From Collinsella aerofaciens (GTDB lineage: Bacteria; Actinomycetota; Coriobacteriia; Coriobacteriales; Coriobacteriaceae), in the NCBI RefSeq assembly GCF_018785265.1, contig NZ_WQPK01000017.1, forward strand, positions 1-62,053: 62,053 nt of DNA. Direction: 5' to 3'. Positions 42,002 through 52,566 of the stretch are shown piece by piece. The translations under genes and the position numbers were made by a program. The notes beneath the pieces are model-generated. The model did not search any database, was not told the origin of the DNA, and saw only the letters and a program-made list of their open reading frames with translations. Every line of letters starts with the position of its first letter. Position 1 is the stretch's first letter.

Positions 42002-44071
42002 ATGTCTTCCCAGTTGACGGTTATTATCGCCGGTATCGTGCTAGTTGTGGCCATCGTGGTCGCACTGGTCATCATGCGTCGCGGCGATTCCCGTTTTACC
42101 TACGATACGCAGCATGGAACGACCCCGCGCGCCACCGAGGGCGAGGGCAATACCGCGGTGACCGCCTTTAAGGGCCGCTTTTCCATCCTCACCACGGGTG
42201 TGGGCGCGATGTTTGCGGCGCTCGCCGTCAAGCTGTGGGGCATGCAGATGGTCTCGTCGGACTATTACGAGAAGCAGGCCAATAGTAATCAGACTCGCAC
42301 CGTTACCACTCCTGCTGTGCGCGGCCGCATCCTCGACCGCAATGGCGTGGCGCTTGTCCAGAACCGTCCCTCACTTGCTGTCGTGGCCTACCGCGACCTT
42401 GCCGAGGATGAGGTCCTGGTTCGCCATCTTGCCAACGTGCTTGGAATGCCTTACGTGGCGGTCCTTCGCAATATTCAGGACAATACAGAGGGCGCTCAGA
42501 GCCTGCATACCATCGCGACGGACGTCCGTCGCTCCACGGTTGCCTATATTCAGGAGCATGCCGGCGAGTTCCCGGGCGTCAAGATTGCCGAGCGTACCGA
42601 GCGCCAGTATCCATATGGCGAGACGGCATGCCATATTTTGGGCTATACCGGCACCATTACCTCCGAGCAGCTCGAGGCCCAGAATAAGAAAACCTCTGGG
42701 GATGATGATGCTTCTGCTGGCAAGATTACGTACCAGTCGGGCGATATCGTGGGCCAGGCGGGCGTTGAGAGCTACTACGAAAACCTGCTGCAGGGTATTC
42801 GTGGCGAGCAGACCGTCAAGGTCGATGCCTCGGGCAATGTGACCGGTCAGGCCGGCGCCGTGCCCGCGAAGGCCGGCTCCGACATTAAGCTCACGCTCGA
42901 CCTTAAGATCCAACAGGCCTGTGAGACGGCGCTAGCGAGCGCTATCGAGCTTGCCAAGACCACTGGCTACAGCAATGCCGGCAACGGCGCTGTGGTGTGT
43001 CTCGATCCCAACAATGGCGAGATCCTGGGCATGGCGAGCCAGCCCAAGTTCGATCCGTCCGTCTTTATCGGCGGCGTCTCAAATGACGTGTGGACCGAGC
43101 TCAATGATGACAAGGGTTCGCACCCGCTGCTCAACCGCGCCATTAGCGGACAGTACATGTCGGCCTCGACCATCAAGCCGCTCTCGGCACTGGCCGGTCT
43201 TGAGTTTGGAACCTACACGTCGGGGCAGACGACCAACTGCACGGGTTATTGGACGGGTCTGGGCAAGTCGTGGGGCAAGTACTGCTGGCTGCATTCCGGC
43301 CACGGCACCATGACGCTGCAGTCGGGTATCGCCAACTCGTGCGACCCCGTCTTCTACGACATGGGCAAGGCGTTCTTTTATGACGAGAAACATTCCGAGG
43401 GCCTGCAGGAGGTCTTTCGTCGCTGGGGTCTAGGCAAGACCTGCGGTATCGATCTGCCGAGTGAGGGCGCGGGCCGTATTCCCGATGCCGAGTGGAAAGA
43501 GTCATACTTCACTGACGCTTCTGCCGAGGACCGCAAGTGGAATGCCGGCGATATGACCAACATTGCCATCGGCCAGGGCGACATCCTGGTGACGCCCCTG
43601 CAGATGGCGTGCGCCTATATGGGTCTTGCCAACGGCGGCAAACAGTACGTGCCCCACGTGTTTTTGTCTGCCGTGTCGCGCGATGGCGACGGCGATGCCT
43701 ATAAGTACAACGGCAAGGGCAAGAAGAAGCGCCTGGAGGCAAAGATCAACAGCGATTCGGATTTGGCTCTTGTTCGCAACGGCATGCACGACGTGATTTA
43801 CACGGCATCGACGTCCCTGGCGGCTCACTTTGGAACCCTGACGCCGCAGGTATACGGCAAGTCGGGCACGGGCGAGAAAAGCGGCGAGGACGAATACGCG
43901 TGGTTCTGCGCCTATGCACCGGCCGATGATCCCAAGTATGTCATCGCTACTGTCCTGGAGCAGGGCGGCGGTGGCTCGGATACCGCGATGCATGTCGTGC
44001 GCGACGTGCTCGGCGTGATTTATGACGAGCCCGATACCTCTTCGGCCTCGGGCGATTCTTCGGTTCGATAG
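42002..44071 (+). CDS. mrdA: Penicillin-binding protein 2 (elongasome transpeptidase)
   Basis: The 689-residue class B PBP has an N-terminal membrane helix (about 5-22), a second hydrophobic stretch near 60-80, a dimerisation domain starting RGRILDRNGVALVQNRP near 105 (quoted as RGRILDRNG), and a transpeptidase domain. The motifs are S-T-I-K with catalytic Ser389, S-N-type NSCD near 445 and KSGTGE near 620. It cross-links sidewall peptidoglycan with RodA as the glycan polymerase. The extra N-terminal hydrophobic segment is unusual for PBP2. GGGAGG precedes the ATG. Confidence 0.94.
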   Translation: MSSQLTVIIAGIVLVVAIVVALVIMRRGDSRFTYDTQHGTTPRATEGEGNTAVTAFKGRFSILTTGVGAMFAALAVKLWGMQMVSSDYYEKQANSNQTRTVTTPAVRGRILDRNGVALVQNRPSLAVVAYRDLAEDEVLVRHLANVLGMPYVAVLRNIQDNTEGAQSLHTIATDVRRSTVAYIQEHAGEFPGVKIAERTERQYPYGETACHILGYTGTITSEQLEAQNKKTSGDDDASAGKITYQSGDIVGQAGVESYYENLLQGIRGEQTVKVDASGNVTGQAGAVPAKAGSDIKLTLDLKIQQACETALASAIELAKTTGYSNAGNGAVVCLDPNNGEILGMASQPKFDPSVFIGGVSNDVWTELNDDKGSHPLLNRAISGQYMSASTIKPLSALAGLEFGTYTSGQTTNCTGYWTGLGKSWGKYCWLHSGHGTMTLQSGIANSCDPVFYDMGKAFFYDEKHSEGLQEVFRRWGLGKTCGIDLPSEGAGRIPDAEWKESYFTDASAEDRKWNAGDMTNIAIGQGDILVTPLQMACAYMGLANGGKQYVPHVFLSAVSRDGDGDAYKYNGKGKKKRLEAKINSDSDLALVRNGMHDVIYTASTSLAAHFGTLTPQVYGKSGTGEKSGEDEYAWFCAYAPADDPKYVIATVLEQGGGGSDTAMHVVRDVLGVIYDEPDTSSASGDSSVR

Positions 44072-44080
44072 GAGGTTGCG

Positions 44081-45307
44081 ATGGATTTTTCTCCGGCGGA
44101 TCTGTTCCGTTCAACCAAGACCGGTTCTCGCAGCAGCCTGGACCGCGTCAACAAACAACTTTCGGCTTCGCGCGGCACGTTTCGCCAAAAGGTGCATATC
44201 GGTGTGCTCGTGGCTACAGTGGCGCTCGTCGCCTACGGTGCCATCATTATCTGGTCGGCTTCGCAGTTTAAGGCCGATGCCTCGTTCTCACGCCATCTGC
44301 TGGGAATTGGCATCGGCACGGTGCTGGCGGTGCTGGTCTGGCGCTCCGACCTGCGCGGTATTTCCAATTTCTCGACGGCGTTGCTCGTCATCGACCTGAT
44401 CGTGATCTTCTCGCCCAAGATTCCGGGTCTTTCCTATACGGGCGGTCTGGGCATGACGGGCTGGATCAAGATTCCCGGTATCGGCTTGACATTCCAGCCG
44501 GTTGAGCTTGCCAAGCTCATCACCATCTTCTTTATTGCTACGCTTGGCTCGCAGTATAACGGTCGCATCGATACCGTTCGCGACTACGTCAAGCTCTGCG
44601 GCATGCTGTCCATTCCGTTTTTGGCCGTCGTTGCCATGGGCGACCTGGGCTCGGGCCTGGTCGTGCTGGTTTCGGGCGCCATCGTCATCTGTATGAGCGG
44701 TGCACGCCGCGAATGGGTGCTGTCGACCCTGGCCCTGCTCGTGGGCCTGGTGGCCCTCGTCCTGGCGCTCGATTCGGTCTTTGATTCGTTGCTCGGCCAC
44801 GATGTGCTCATCAAGCAGTATCAGATGAACCGTCTGACGGTCTTTATCGACCCCGATAATGCCGATTCGGACGATGCCTACAACCTGCAGCAGTCGCTTA
44901 TCGCCGTTGGCTCGGGCGGCTTCTTTGGTAAGGGTTTGGGCCATGCGACGCAGTCGGCCGGCGGCTTTCTACCTGAGTTCCACACCGACTTCGTCTTCGC
45001 CTTCCTGTCCGAGACCTTTGGCTTTTGCGGTTCCTTTTTGCTCCTGTGCCTCTACGTGCTGCTGATCTTTTCGACGATTCGCGTCGCCTTTAAGTGTGAG
45101 TCGCTCTTCTTGCGGCTCTCATGCGTAGGTATCGTCGGCATGTGGGCATTCCAGACCTTCGAGAACATCGGCATGTGCATCGGCATGATGCCGATTACCG
45201 GTATTCCGCTACCGTTTATTAGCTTCGGTTCGTCTTCGATGATGATCCAGCTGCTGACGGTGGGTATCGTACAATCCATATGGCGGCATCGTTCGGGCGC
45301 CGCGTAA
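44081..45307 (+). CDS. rodA: Peptidoglycan glycosyltransferase RodA
   Basis: The 408-residue SEDS protein has about ten membrane helices. The family motifs TFQPVELAKL near residue 145, ADSDDAYNLQQSLIAVGSGG near 270 (quoted as NLQQSLIAVGSGG), FLPEFHTDFVF near 300 and TGIPLPFISFGSSS near 370 are clear. It polymerises lipid II together with PBP2. It follows mrdA at nine bases behind AGGAGG. A 55-residue polar N-terminus before the first helix is longer than in E. coli RodA. Confidence 0.96.
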   Translation: MDFSPADLFRSTKTGSRSSLDRVNKQLSASRGTFRQKVHIGVLVATVALVAYGAIIIWSASQFKADASFSRHLLGIGIGTVLAVLVWRSDLRGISNFSTALLVIDLIVIFSPKIPGLSYTGGLGMTGWIKIPGIGLTFQPVELAKLITIFFIATLGSQYNGRIDTVRDYVKLCGMLSIPFLAVVAMGDLGSGLVVLVSGAIVICMSGARREWVLSTLALLVGLVALVLALDSVFDSLLGHDVLIKQYQMNRLTVFIDPDNADSDDAYNLQQSLIAVGSGGFFGKGLGHATQSAGGFLPEFHTDFVFAFLSETFGFCGSFLLLCLYVLLIFSTIRVAFKCESLFLRLSCVGIVGMWAFQTFENIGMCIGMMPITGIPLPFISFGSSSMMIQLLTVGIVQSIWRHRSGAA

Positions 45308-45325
45308 CCGCTGGAGGGGTTTGCT

Positions 45326-46255
45326 ATGAAAATTCCCGTAGATAAGCTGACCCGCGCTTTTAAGATGGGCGCGTCCGTTAAGAAGGATTCCGATACGCCG
45401 GTGCGCGTTTCGGTCTATCTGGATTCGTCCGCCTCGCGCTTTCTGGCCGAGACGGTGCGTGACGCCTTCGTGCCGCAGACGACCTCGGGCATTGTGCGCG
45501 TCGAGCGTCTGGGGGAGGAGCGAATTGCTCCAAAGACCGATACCGATGTGGTACTGGTGCTCTCGTGTGGTTCCGACCGCTTGGAGAGTGCCGTACAGGA
45601 GCTCGTGATCGCCGGCGCGCCCGTGTGCGTGCTTGCCGAGTCTGCTGTGGAGGTGCCGTTTATCGAGGAGTCCACGCCCATGCTCGGCGTGGTGGCGGCA
45701 ACCGATAAGACGTATCTGCTCGAGACGCTTGCCCGCTGGATTCTCGATCGTACGGACAAGGAAACGGCTTTTGCGGCGAACTTTGCCTTCATGCGCATCG
45801 CTGCGGCCAATCGTATCATCACCTCGTGCGCGCTCACCAATATGGCGACCGGTGCACTGGTGTTTTTGCCGGGCGCCGATTATCCCGTTATGGCGCTGGC
45901 GCAGGTGGGCATGCTCTTTGAGCTCGCTGCTGTCTTTGGACGTGGCATTAAGCCTGAGCGCGGCTACGAGGTCGCGGGCGTGCTTGCCGGCGGTCTTGTG
46001 ATCCGCGCGGTTACCCGCGCGCTCGTTAAACAGACGCCGCATATTGGGTTTGCCGTCAAGGCGCTCACTGCTGCCGCGGGCACCTATGGCATGGGCCGTG
46101 CGCTCGTTTCGCTCTACGAGCGCGATGTCGACTACAGCCGTGCCAACGAGGCGGTCACTGCCACGTTCTCCCGCGTTCGCGATCTGGTGACCACGGTCGC
46201 GGGCGCTACCCGTCCCATGGCGTCCTATCAGGACGCATCAGATCTCGCTGCTTAG
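45326..46255 (+). CDS. DUF697-like membrane-associated protein
   Basis: The 309-residue protein has an N-terminal alpha/beta half with SVYLDSSASRFLAE and a Walker B-like VVLVLSCG, but no P-loop. The C-terminal half (about 145-280) has hydrophobic helices with NMATGALVFLPGADYPVMALAQVGML, whose key pattern (A-x-x-x-x-P...A-L-x-Q-x-x-M) resembles DUF697 of YcjF-type proteins. Two or three membrane helices are likely. The N-terminal half may be a decayed GTPase-like fold. Function is unknown. Its place between rodA and a radical SAM gene, 18 and 10 bases away, suggests co-transcription with wall-growth genes. Confidence 0.7.
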   Translation: MKIPVDKLTRAFKMGASVKKDSDTPVRVSVYLDSSASRFLAETVRDAFVPQTTSGIVRVERLGEERIAPKTDTDVVLVLSCGSDRLESAVQELVIAGAPVCVLAESAVEVPFIEESTPMLGVVAATDKTYLLETLARWILDRTDKETAFAANFAFMRIAAANRIITSCALTNMATGALVFLPGADYPVMALAQVGMLFELAAVFGRGIKPERGYEVAGVLAGGLVIRAVTRALVKQTPHIGFAVKALTAAAGTYGMGRALVSLYERDVDYSRANEAVTATFSRVRDLVTTVAGATRPMASYQDASDLAA

Positions 46256-46265
46256 GGGTTTTCCG

Positions 46266-48143
46266 TTGCGCGTTGCATACCAAGACTGTTTTCATTTAAT
46301 TGAGCCGTTGCTCGCCAAGGTCGAGAAGCCGAGTCGCTATATCGATCACGAGTGGGGCACGCTTTCCAAGGCCGATGCCGACTACCGTTGCTGCCTGATC
46401 TACCCGGATGTGTACGAGGTTGGTCTGCCCAACCAGGGCATCGCCATCCTCTACAACATCCTTAACCAGGCCGAGGGCATCTCCTGCGAGCGTGGCTATG
46501 TGCCGTGGCCCGATATGGGTGACGCTATGCGCGAGGCAGGCATTCCGCTGCTCTCGCTTGAGGGTGCAGCGCCGGTCGCTTCGTTTGATATCGTCGGTCT
46601 GCATGTGCCGCACGAGATGGCGGTGACGAACTTCCTCGAGGCACTCGACCTCGCTGGCATTCCGCTGTTAGCGGCCGACCGAGGTGAAGATGACCCCATC
46701 ATCATCGCCGGCGGCCCCTCGGTGTACAACCCCGAGCCGTACGCGGCCTTCTTCGATGCCATCCTCATCGGTGAGGGCGAGGAATCGCTGCTCGAGACCT
46801 GCCAGCTGCATCGCCGCCTGCGTGACGAAGGAGTCCCGCGCGCGCAGATTGTCGAGCAGCTCGCATCCATTGCCGGCAACTACGTGCCGTCGCTCTATGA
46901 GGTTCGTCACGACGAGCCCTGCTCGCCGCATGGCTACACCGTGCCGCGTGAAGGCAAGGATGCGCCTACTGTGGTCTACAAACGCGTCGTCGAGGATTTC
47001 GGCGCCACGAATCCGCTGTCGCAGTCGTGCGTACCCTATGCGCAGCTCGTCCACGACCGCCTGTCTATCGAGATCCTGCGCGGCTGCGCCCGCGGCTGTC
47101 GTTTTTGCCAGGCCGGCATGACGTATCGCCCGGTGCGCGAGCGCTCGGCCGACCAGATCGTCTCGTCGGTGATTCAGGGTCTGGAAAAGACCGGCTATGA
47201 CGAGGTGTCGCTGACCTCGCTCTCCACGACCGACCACTCCTGCATTCGCGACGTGCTCGGCAGGCTCAACCGTCGCCTGGAGGATACGGGTATTCGCGTG
47301 TCTATTCCGTCGCAGCGCCTGGATTCGTTTGGCGTGGATATGGCCGAGTCGGTCGCCGGCGAAAAGAAGGGCGGCCTGACGTTTGCGCCCGAGGCCGGCA
47401 GCCAGCGCATGCGCGACATCATTAACAAGAACGTGACCGAGGAGGACTTGGACCGTGCGGCCAAGGCGGCCTTCGAGGCCGGCTGGAACCGTATGAAGCT
47501 CTACTTTATGATGGGCCTTCCCGGCGAGCGCGACGAGGACATCGTGGCCATCGCCAATCTTGCCGATCACGTGCTGGAGCTCGGTCGTTCCGTGGTGCCC
47601 AAGGCTCGTCGCGGCTCGATCTCGGTGTCCATCTCGGTTTCGGTCTTTATCCCCAAGGCTGCCACGCCGTTCCAGTGGTGCCCGCAGCTCGACTACGACG
47701 ACGTCAAGCGTCGCCAGAAGCTGCTTATCACGAGCGTTCGCAACCGTGCCGTCCGCGTGCATTACCACGATGCCGAGACTTCGCTCATCGAGGCCGCGCT
47801 GTCCCGCGCCGGTCGCGACATGACGCCCGTCATCATCGATGCTTGGCGCTCGGGCTCTCGCTTTGACGCCTGGGTAGAGCATTTCTCGCTCGATAACTGG
47901 AAGGAGGCTGCTGCCAAAAACGGCATCGACCTCAATGAGCTCGTGCACCTGCCCTACGAGTTGGACTGGCGCCTGCCGTGGGAGCATGTGAGCCCCGGCT
48001 GCACGCGCGGTTTCCTCGAGCGCGAGTACCGTCGCTCGCTCGAGGGCGTCACGACTCCCGACTGCACCCGTACGTCGTGCACCGGCTGCGGGATCTGCCC
48101 CACGCTCCACGCCAAGAATGTATTGATGGGTGATCGCGCATGA
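46266..48143 (+). CDS. Radical SAM protein, TIGR03960 type
   Basis: The 625-residue protein starts at TTG 46266. An N-terminal B12-binding-like domain (about 30-200; YPDVYEVGLPNQG, GGPSVYNPEPYA) is followed by a radical SAM core with C-x-x-x-C-x-x-C at Cys274, Cys278 and Cys281 (CARGCRFCQAG). GGLTFAPEAGSQRMRD near 370 and a Cys-rich CTGCGIC near the C-terminus may bind a second cluster. The family is always near or fused to the TIGR03936 domain, as here where the genes overlap by four bases. The substrate is not established to my knowledge. It is encoded just upstream of rplU-rpmA-obgE, as in many Gram-positives. Confidence 0.92.
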   Translation: MRVAYQDCFHLIEPLLAKVEKPSRYIDHEWGTLSKADADYRCCLIYPDVYEVGLPNQGIAILYNILNQAEGISCERGYVPWPDMGDAMREAGIPLLSLEGAAPVASFDIVGLHVPHEMAVTNFLEALDLAGIPLLAADRGEDDPIIIAGGPSVYNPEPYAAFFDAILIGEGEESLLETCQLHRRLRDEGVPRAQIVEQLASIAGNYVPSLYEVRHDEPCSPHGYTVPREGKDAPTVVYKRVVEDFGATNPLSQSCVPYAQLVHDRLSIEILRGCARGCRFCQAGMTYRPVRERSADQIVSSVIQGLEKTGYDEVSLTSLSTTDHSCIRDVLGRLNRRLEDTGIRVSIPSQRLDSFGVDMAESVAGEKKGGLTFAPEAGSQRMRDIINKNVTEEDLDRAAKAAFEAGWNRMKLYFMMGLPGERDEDIVAIANLADHVLELGRSVVPKARRGSISVSISVSVFIPKAATPFQWCPQLDYDDVKRRQKLLITSVRNRAVRVHYHDAETSLIEAALSRAGRDMTPVIIDAWRSGSRFDAWVEHFSLDNWKEAAAKNGIDLNELVHLPYELDWRLPWEHVSPGCTRGFLEREYRRSLEGVTTPDCTRTSCTGCGICPTLHAKNVLMGDRA

Positions 48144-48952
48144 GTGAGCGCCTGACCGACAACCCCACGCTCTTTAGACTTCGTGTTCGCTATGGCAAGC
48201 GCGATCGCCTTAAGTACCTGGGCCATCTCGAAGTGATCCATACCATTGAGCGCATCGTGCGCCGTGCGGGACTTCCCTATGCCGTCACGCAGGGCTTCTC
48301 TCCGCACATGCGCGTGGGCTTCTCTTCGGCGCTACCGGTTGGTACGTCGTCGACCTGCGAGTGGTATGACCTGTTTATGACCGAGTTCGTGGCGCTCGAC
48401 GAGGCGTTTGAGCGCCTGGCTGCGGCGTCTCCGGCCGATCTGGCGCCCATCGAGGCGGCGTACATCGACGTGCGCACGCCGGCGTTGACGGCGCAGCTCA
48501 CGCGCCTGTCGTATCGCATCGACCTGCACTTGGATCCCGAGGCGCCCGTAAGCGCCGACGAGGTGCGTCGTGCGATCGACACACTGCGCGCGGACCATGG
48601 CATCGACTACGCGCGCGGAAAAAAGAGCAAGCGCTTGGATTTGGATCACACGCTCGTTGGCTATGAGCTCGCGGCGGGGGAGCGCCCGGACCATTTGGTG
48701 CTCATGCTCGACACCCATGCCGACAACGAGGGCTCCATGCGTCCGGAAATTTTGCTTTCTGCTGCTGATGTTTTGTTGCAGGGCTTGACCCCGGGCGTGG
48801 ATGCACCTATTGTTTCCACCGGTATGCAAGACCTCGTGACCATCTGCTCCTACGATGTCGAGCGTCAGAATCAAGCATGCGAGGACGACGAGGGCCGACT
48901 CGTCAGCCCCATACCTGTGCGAACTTGTGGATTTGCTCCACATACTCGTTGA
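48140..48952 (+). CDS. TIGR03936/DUF2344 partner of the radical SAM protein
   Basis: The 270-residue soluble protein has the family start RLRVRYGKRDRLKYLGHLE near residue 13 (key residues Y-x-K...L-K-Y-L-G-H-L-E) and QGFSPHMRVGFSSALPVG near 55. It overlaps the radical SAM stop by ATGA, so translation is coupled and the proteins likely form a complex or act on one substrate. The last 40 residues are polar and not conserved-looking. Its stop codon overlaps the -35 box of the rplU promoter. Confidence 0.88.
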   Translation: MSERLTDNPTLFRLRVRYGKRDRLKYLGHLEVIHTIERIVRRAGLPYAVTQGFSPHMRVGFSSALPVGTSSTCEWYDLFMTEFVALDEAFERLAAASPADLAPIEAAYIDVRTPALTAQLTRLSYRIDLHLDPEAPVSADEVRRAIDTLRADHGIDYARGKKSKRLDLDHTLVGYELAAGERPDHLVLMLDTHADNEGSMRPEILLSAADVLLQGLTPGVDAPIVSTGMQDLVTICSYDVERQNQACEDDEGRLVSPIPVRTCGFAPHTR

Positions 48953-48977
48953 CGGGGGTATTTTCGCCTGCTACTAT
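48949..48977 (+). promoter_or_regulatory. Strong sigma70-type promoter for rplU-rpmA
   Basis: TTGACG (48949-48954) and TACTAT (48972-48977) are separated by exactly 17 bases. The start would be about 35 bases before rplU. The -35 box overlaps the stop of the preceding gene. Confidence 0.8.
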
Positions 48978-49019
48978 ATTCGGCTGTTGCACTAACTGAT
49001 GCATGAAGGGCAAGTAAAC

Positions 49020-49394
49020 ATGTACGCAATCGTTAACACGGGCGGCAAGCAGTACAAGGTCGCCACCGACGATGTCATCACCGTCGAGAAGATCGAGGGC
49101 AATGAGGGCGACAAGGTCACCCTGCCGGTTATCTTCCTCAACGATGGTAAGAAGATCGTCACCGATCCCGACAAGCTGGCCAAGGCCAAGGTTACCGCTC
49201 AGATCGTTGAGCAGTTCAAGGGCGAGAAGCAGCTGGTCTTCAAGTTCCACAAGCGCAAGCGCTATCGTCGTCTGAAGGGTCACCGTCAGCAGCTCACCAA
49301 GCTGAAGATCGTGAAGGTTCAGGCTACCTCCCGCGCCAAGAAGGCTGTCAAGGCAGAGGCTGAGGCTGTTGCCGAGGCTCCCGTCGCCGAGTAG
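49020..49394 (+). CDS. rplU: Ribosomal protein bL21
   Basis: The 124-residue protein begins MYAIVNTGGKQYKV and carries KFHKRKRYRRLKGHRQQ near residue 78 (key KRKRYRR), the bL21 signature that binds 23S rRNA. Length exceeds the usual 103 residues because of an Ala/Glu-rich tail (about 105-124). The ATG at 49020 gives the family start; an upstream in-frame ATG is 21 bases earlier and would add a non-conserved leader. It is followed by rpmA at 33 bases, the standard pair. Confidence 0.97.
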   Translation: MYAIVNTGGKQYKVATDDVITVEKIEGNEGDKVTLPVIFLNDGKKIVTDPDKLAKAKVTAQIVEQFKGEKQLVFKFHKRKRYRRLKGHRQQLTKLKIVKVQATSRAKKAVKAEAEAVAEAPVAE

Positions 49395-49427
49395 ATTACA
49401 CTCGTAACGAAAGAGTAGGTATACACA

Positions 49428-49685
49428 ATGGCACACAAAAAAGGACTCGGTTCCTCCCGTAATGGCCGTGACTCCCGCGGTCAGCGCCTTGGCACGAAGC
49501 GCTATGCCGGCCAGACGGTAACCACGGGCACGATTCTCGTCCGTCAGCACGGCACGCACATCCACCCGGGTGAGAACGTTGGCCGTGGTAAGGACGACAC
49601 GCTGTTCGCGCTGGTCGACGGTACCGTTGAGTTCCACAAGGGTATCAAGCACAGGGTCAGCGTACGCCCGCTCGCGAACGCGTAA
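49428..49685 (+). CDS. rpmA: Ribosomal protein bL27
   Basis: The 85-residue protein begins [16 protein letters not shown], the conserved N-terminus that reaches the peptidyl-transferase centre, and has [23 protein letters not shown], noted by its [13 protein letters not shown] core. There is no cleavable N-terminal extension as in Firmicutes. It lies between rplU and obgE with a terminator downstream. Confidence 0.98.
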   Translation: MAHKKGLGSSRNGRDSRGQRLGTKRYAGQTVTTGTILVRQHGTHIHPGENVGRGKDDTLFALVDGTVEFHKGIKHRVSVRPLANA

Positions 49686-49710
49686 TTCACCCTTCATAGA
49701 GCACATATGT

Positions 49711-49753
49711 GGGAGGCACTTGAGTTTTAGGATTCAAGGGTCTCCCTCTTTTT
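49711..49753 (+). terminator. Terminator between rpmA and obgE
   Basis: A GGGAG/CTCCC outer stem (49711-49715 with 49742-49746) continues with an inner TTGA/TCAA pair around a T-rich loop and is followed by TCTTTTTTG. The obgE ribosome site AGGAGG lies only a few bases further, so partial read-through probably feeds obgE. Confidence 0.75.
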
Positions 49754-49758
49754 TGTAG

Positions 49759-51237
<1,479 letters not shown>

Positions 51238-51240
51238 GCC

Positions 51241-51918
51241 ATGTCGCTGCGCGGTGGAATCGGTTTGCCCGAGCTTCCTCTAGAGGACGGGCAGGAGTTT
51301 AGGCTCGGCATTATGGGTGGCACCTTTGATCCCATCCATTACGGGCACCTGGTGACCGCCGAGCAGGCGCGCGAGTCGCTCGACTTGGACGCTGTGCTCT
51401 TTATGCCGGCGGGCTCTCCTGCCTTTAAGCTTGACAAGCCGGTGACGCCTGCCGAGGACCGTTATGCTATGACGGTCCTCGCCACCGCCGCGAACCCGGC
51501 CTTTTTGGCGAGCCGGTTCGAGATCGACCGCCCGGGCGTAACCTATACGGCCGATACGCTTCATGCCCTTCGCGACTTTTACCCGCCGCAGGTAAAGCTC
51601 TACTTTATTACGGGCGCCGACGCGATTATCGATATTGTGACCTGGCATGATGCCGAACGAATCGCTGAGCTTGCTACCTTTATTGCGGCGACGCGACCGG
51701 GTTTTGATATCGATACGGCGCGTGCCCGAATCAAAGAGTCGGGGCTGCCGTTCGACGTGCGCTATATTCAGATTCCGGCGCTGGCGATCAGCTCGACGAA
51801 CATTCGTAAGCGAGTTGCCCGCGGCATGAGCGTGCGCTATCTTACGAGCGAGTCCGTGCTCGGCTACATTCGCAAACGCAGGCTATATGCCGATTTGGGC
51901 CAAGAAGATTTTGAGTGA
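51241..51918 (+). CDS. nadD: Nicotinate-nucleotide adenylyltransferase
   Basis: The 225-residue protein has the nucleotidyltransferase site GGTFDPIHYGHL near residue 26 and the ISSTNIRKRV motif near 187. Spacing and length fit bacterial NadD, which makes deamido-NAD from nicotinate mononucleotide and ATP. A 20-residue leader before the core may contain the true start at a later codon, but ATG 51241 sits right behind the obgE stop. It is part of the obgE-nadD-yqeK-rsfS order. Confidence 0.96.
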   Translation: MSLRGGIGLPELPLEDGQEFRLGIMGGTFDPIHYGHLVTAEQARESLDLDAVLFMPAGSPAFKLDKPVTPAEDRYAMTVLATAANPAFLASRFEIDRPGVTYTADTLHALRDFYPPQVKLYFITGADAIIDIVTWHDAERIAELATFIAATRPGFDIDTARARIKESGLPFDVRYIQIPALAISSTNIRKRVARGMSVRYLTSESVLGYIRKRRLYADLGQEDFE

Positions 51919-51930
51919 TGGGGGTCTACG

Positions 51931-52539
51931 TTGTCGGTAGAGGATCAGTTTGAGGGCGATGAGCGCGCGCTGCTCAAGCGCATTCAAGAGCTGCTCGATG
52001 TTCGCATGAAGGATAAGCGCAAGCGCTATGTGCATTCGCTGGGTGTTGCCGAGACCGCACTTCATCTGGCCGAGGTCTACGGCGTTGACCGCTTTGATGC
52101 CGCTGCTGCCGGTCTGATCCACGACTGGGACAAAGTGCTCTCCGACGACGAGCTGGTTACGCGCGCTCTGCATTACGGCATTAAGATTGCCGGCTCTCCT
52201 TCCGCCGCGACGCCGCTTTTGCATGGTCCTGTTGCCGCCTATGAGCTTCCGCAGCTTTTCCCCGAGTTGTCGCCGGCCGTTTTCCAGGCTGTCGACCGTC
52301 ATACCGTGGGTGCCTGCGACATGACGCCGCTCGATATGGTGGTCTTTGTGGCCGATGCCATCGAGCCCAACCGCCACGGCGACTATGCCCATGCGCTGCG
52401 CAAGATGGTGGGGGAGTCGTCGCTCGACGAGTTGTTCTTCTCCTGTTTTGCGCAGGGTTTGGTCTATGTGATCCAGTCCGGGCGCTATCTTTATCCCACG
52501 GCTATTTCGATTTACAACCATTACGCCCAGCTGCGCTAG
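51931..52539 (+). CDS. yqeK: HD-domain protein YqeK
   Basis: The 202-residue protein has an HD fold with HSLGVAETA near residue 35, GLIHDWDK near 65 and later His residues HGPVAAYE and DRHTVG as metal ligands. YqeK proteins hydrolyse diadenosine tetraphosphate symmetrically. TTG 51931 follows GGGGG. The neighbours nadD and rsfS are the usual ones. An extra 28 residues precede the first conserved His. Confidence 0.9.
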   Translation: MSVEDQFEGDERALLKRIQELLDVRMKDKRKRYVHSLGVAETALHLAEVYGVDRFDAAAAGLIHDWDKVLSDDELVTRALHYGIKIAGSPSAATPLLHGPVAAYELPQLFPELSPAVFQAVDRHTVGACDMTPLDMVVFVADAIEPNRHGDYAHALRKMVGESSLDELFFSCFAQGLVYVIQSGRYLYPTAISIYNHYAQLR

Positions 52540-52566
52540 CTCGGGCTGTCTAGAAAGAGGTATTCC

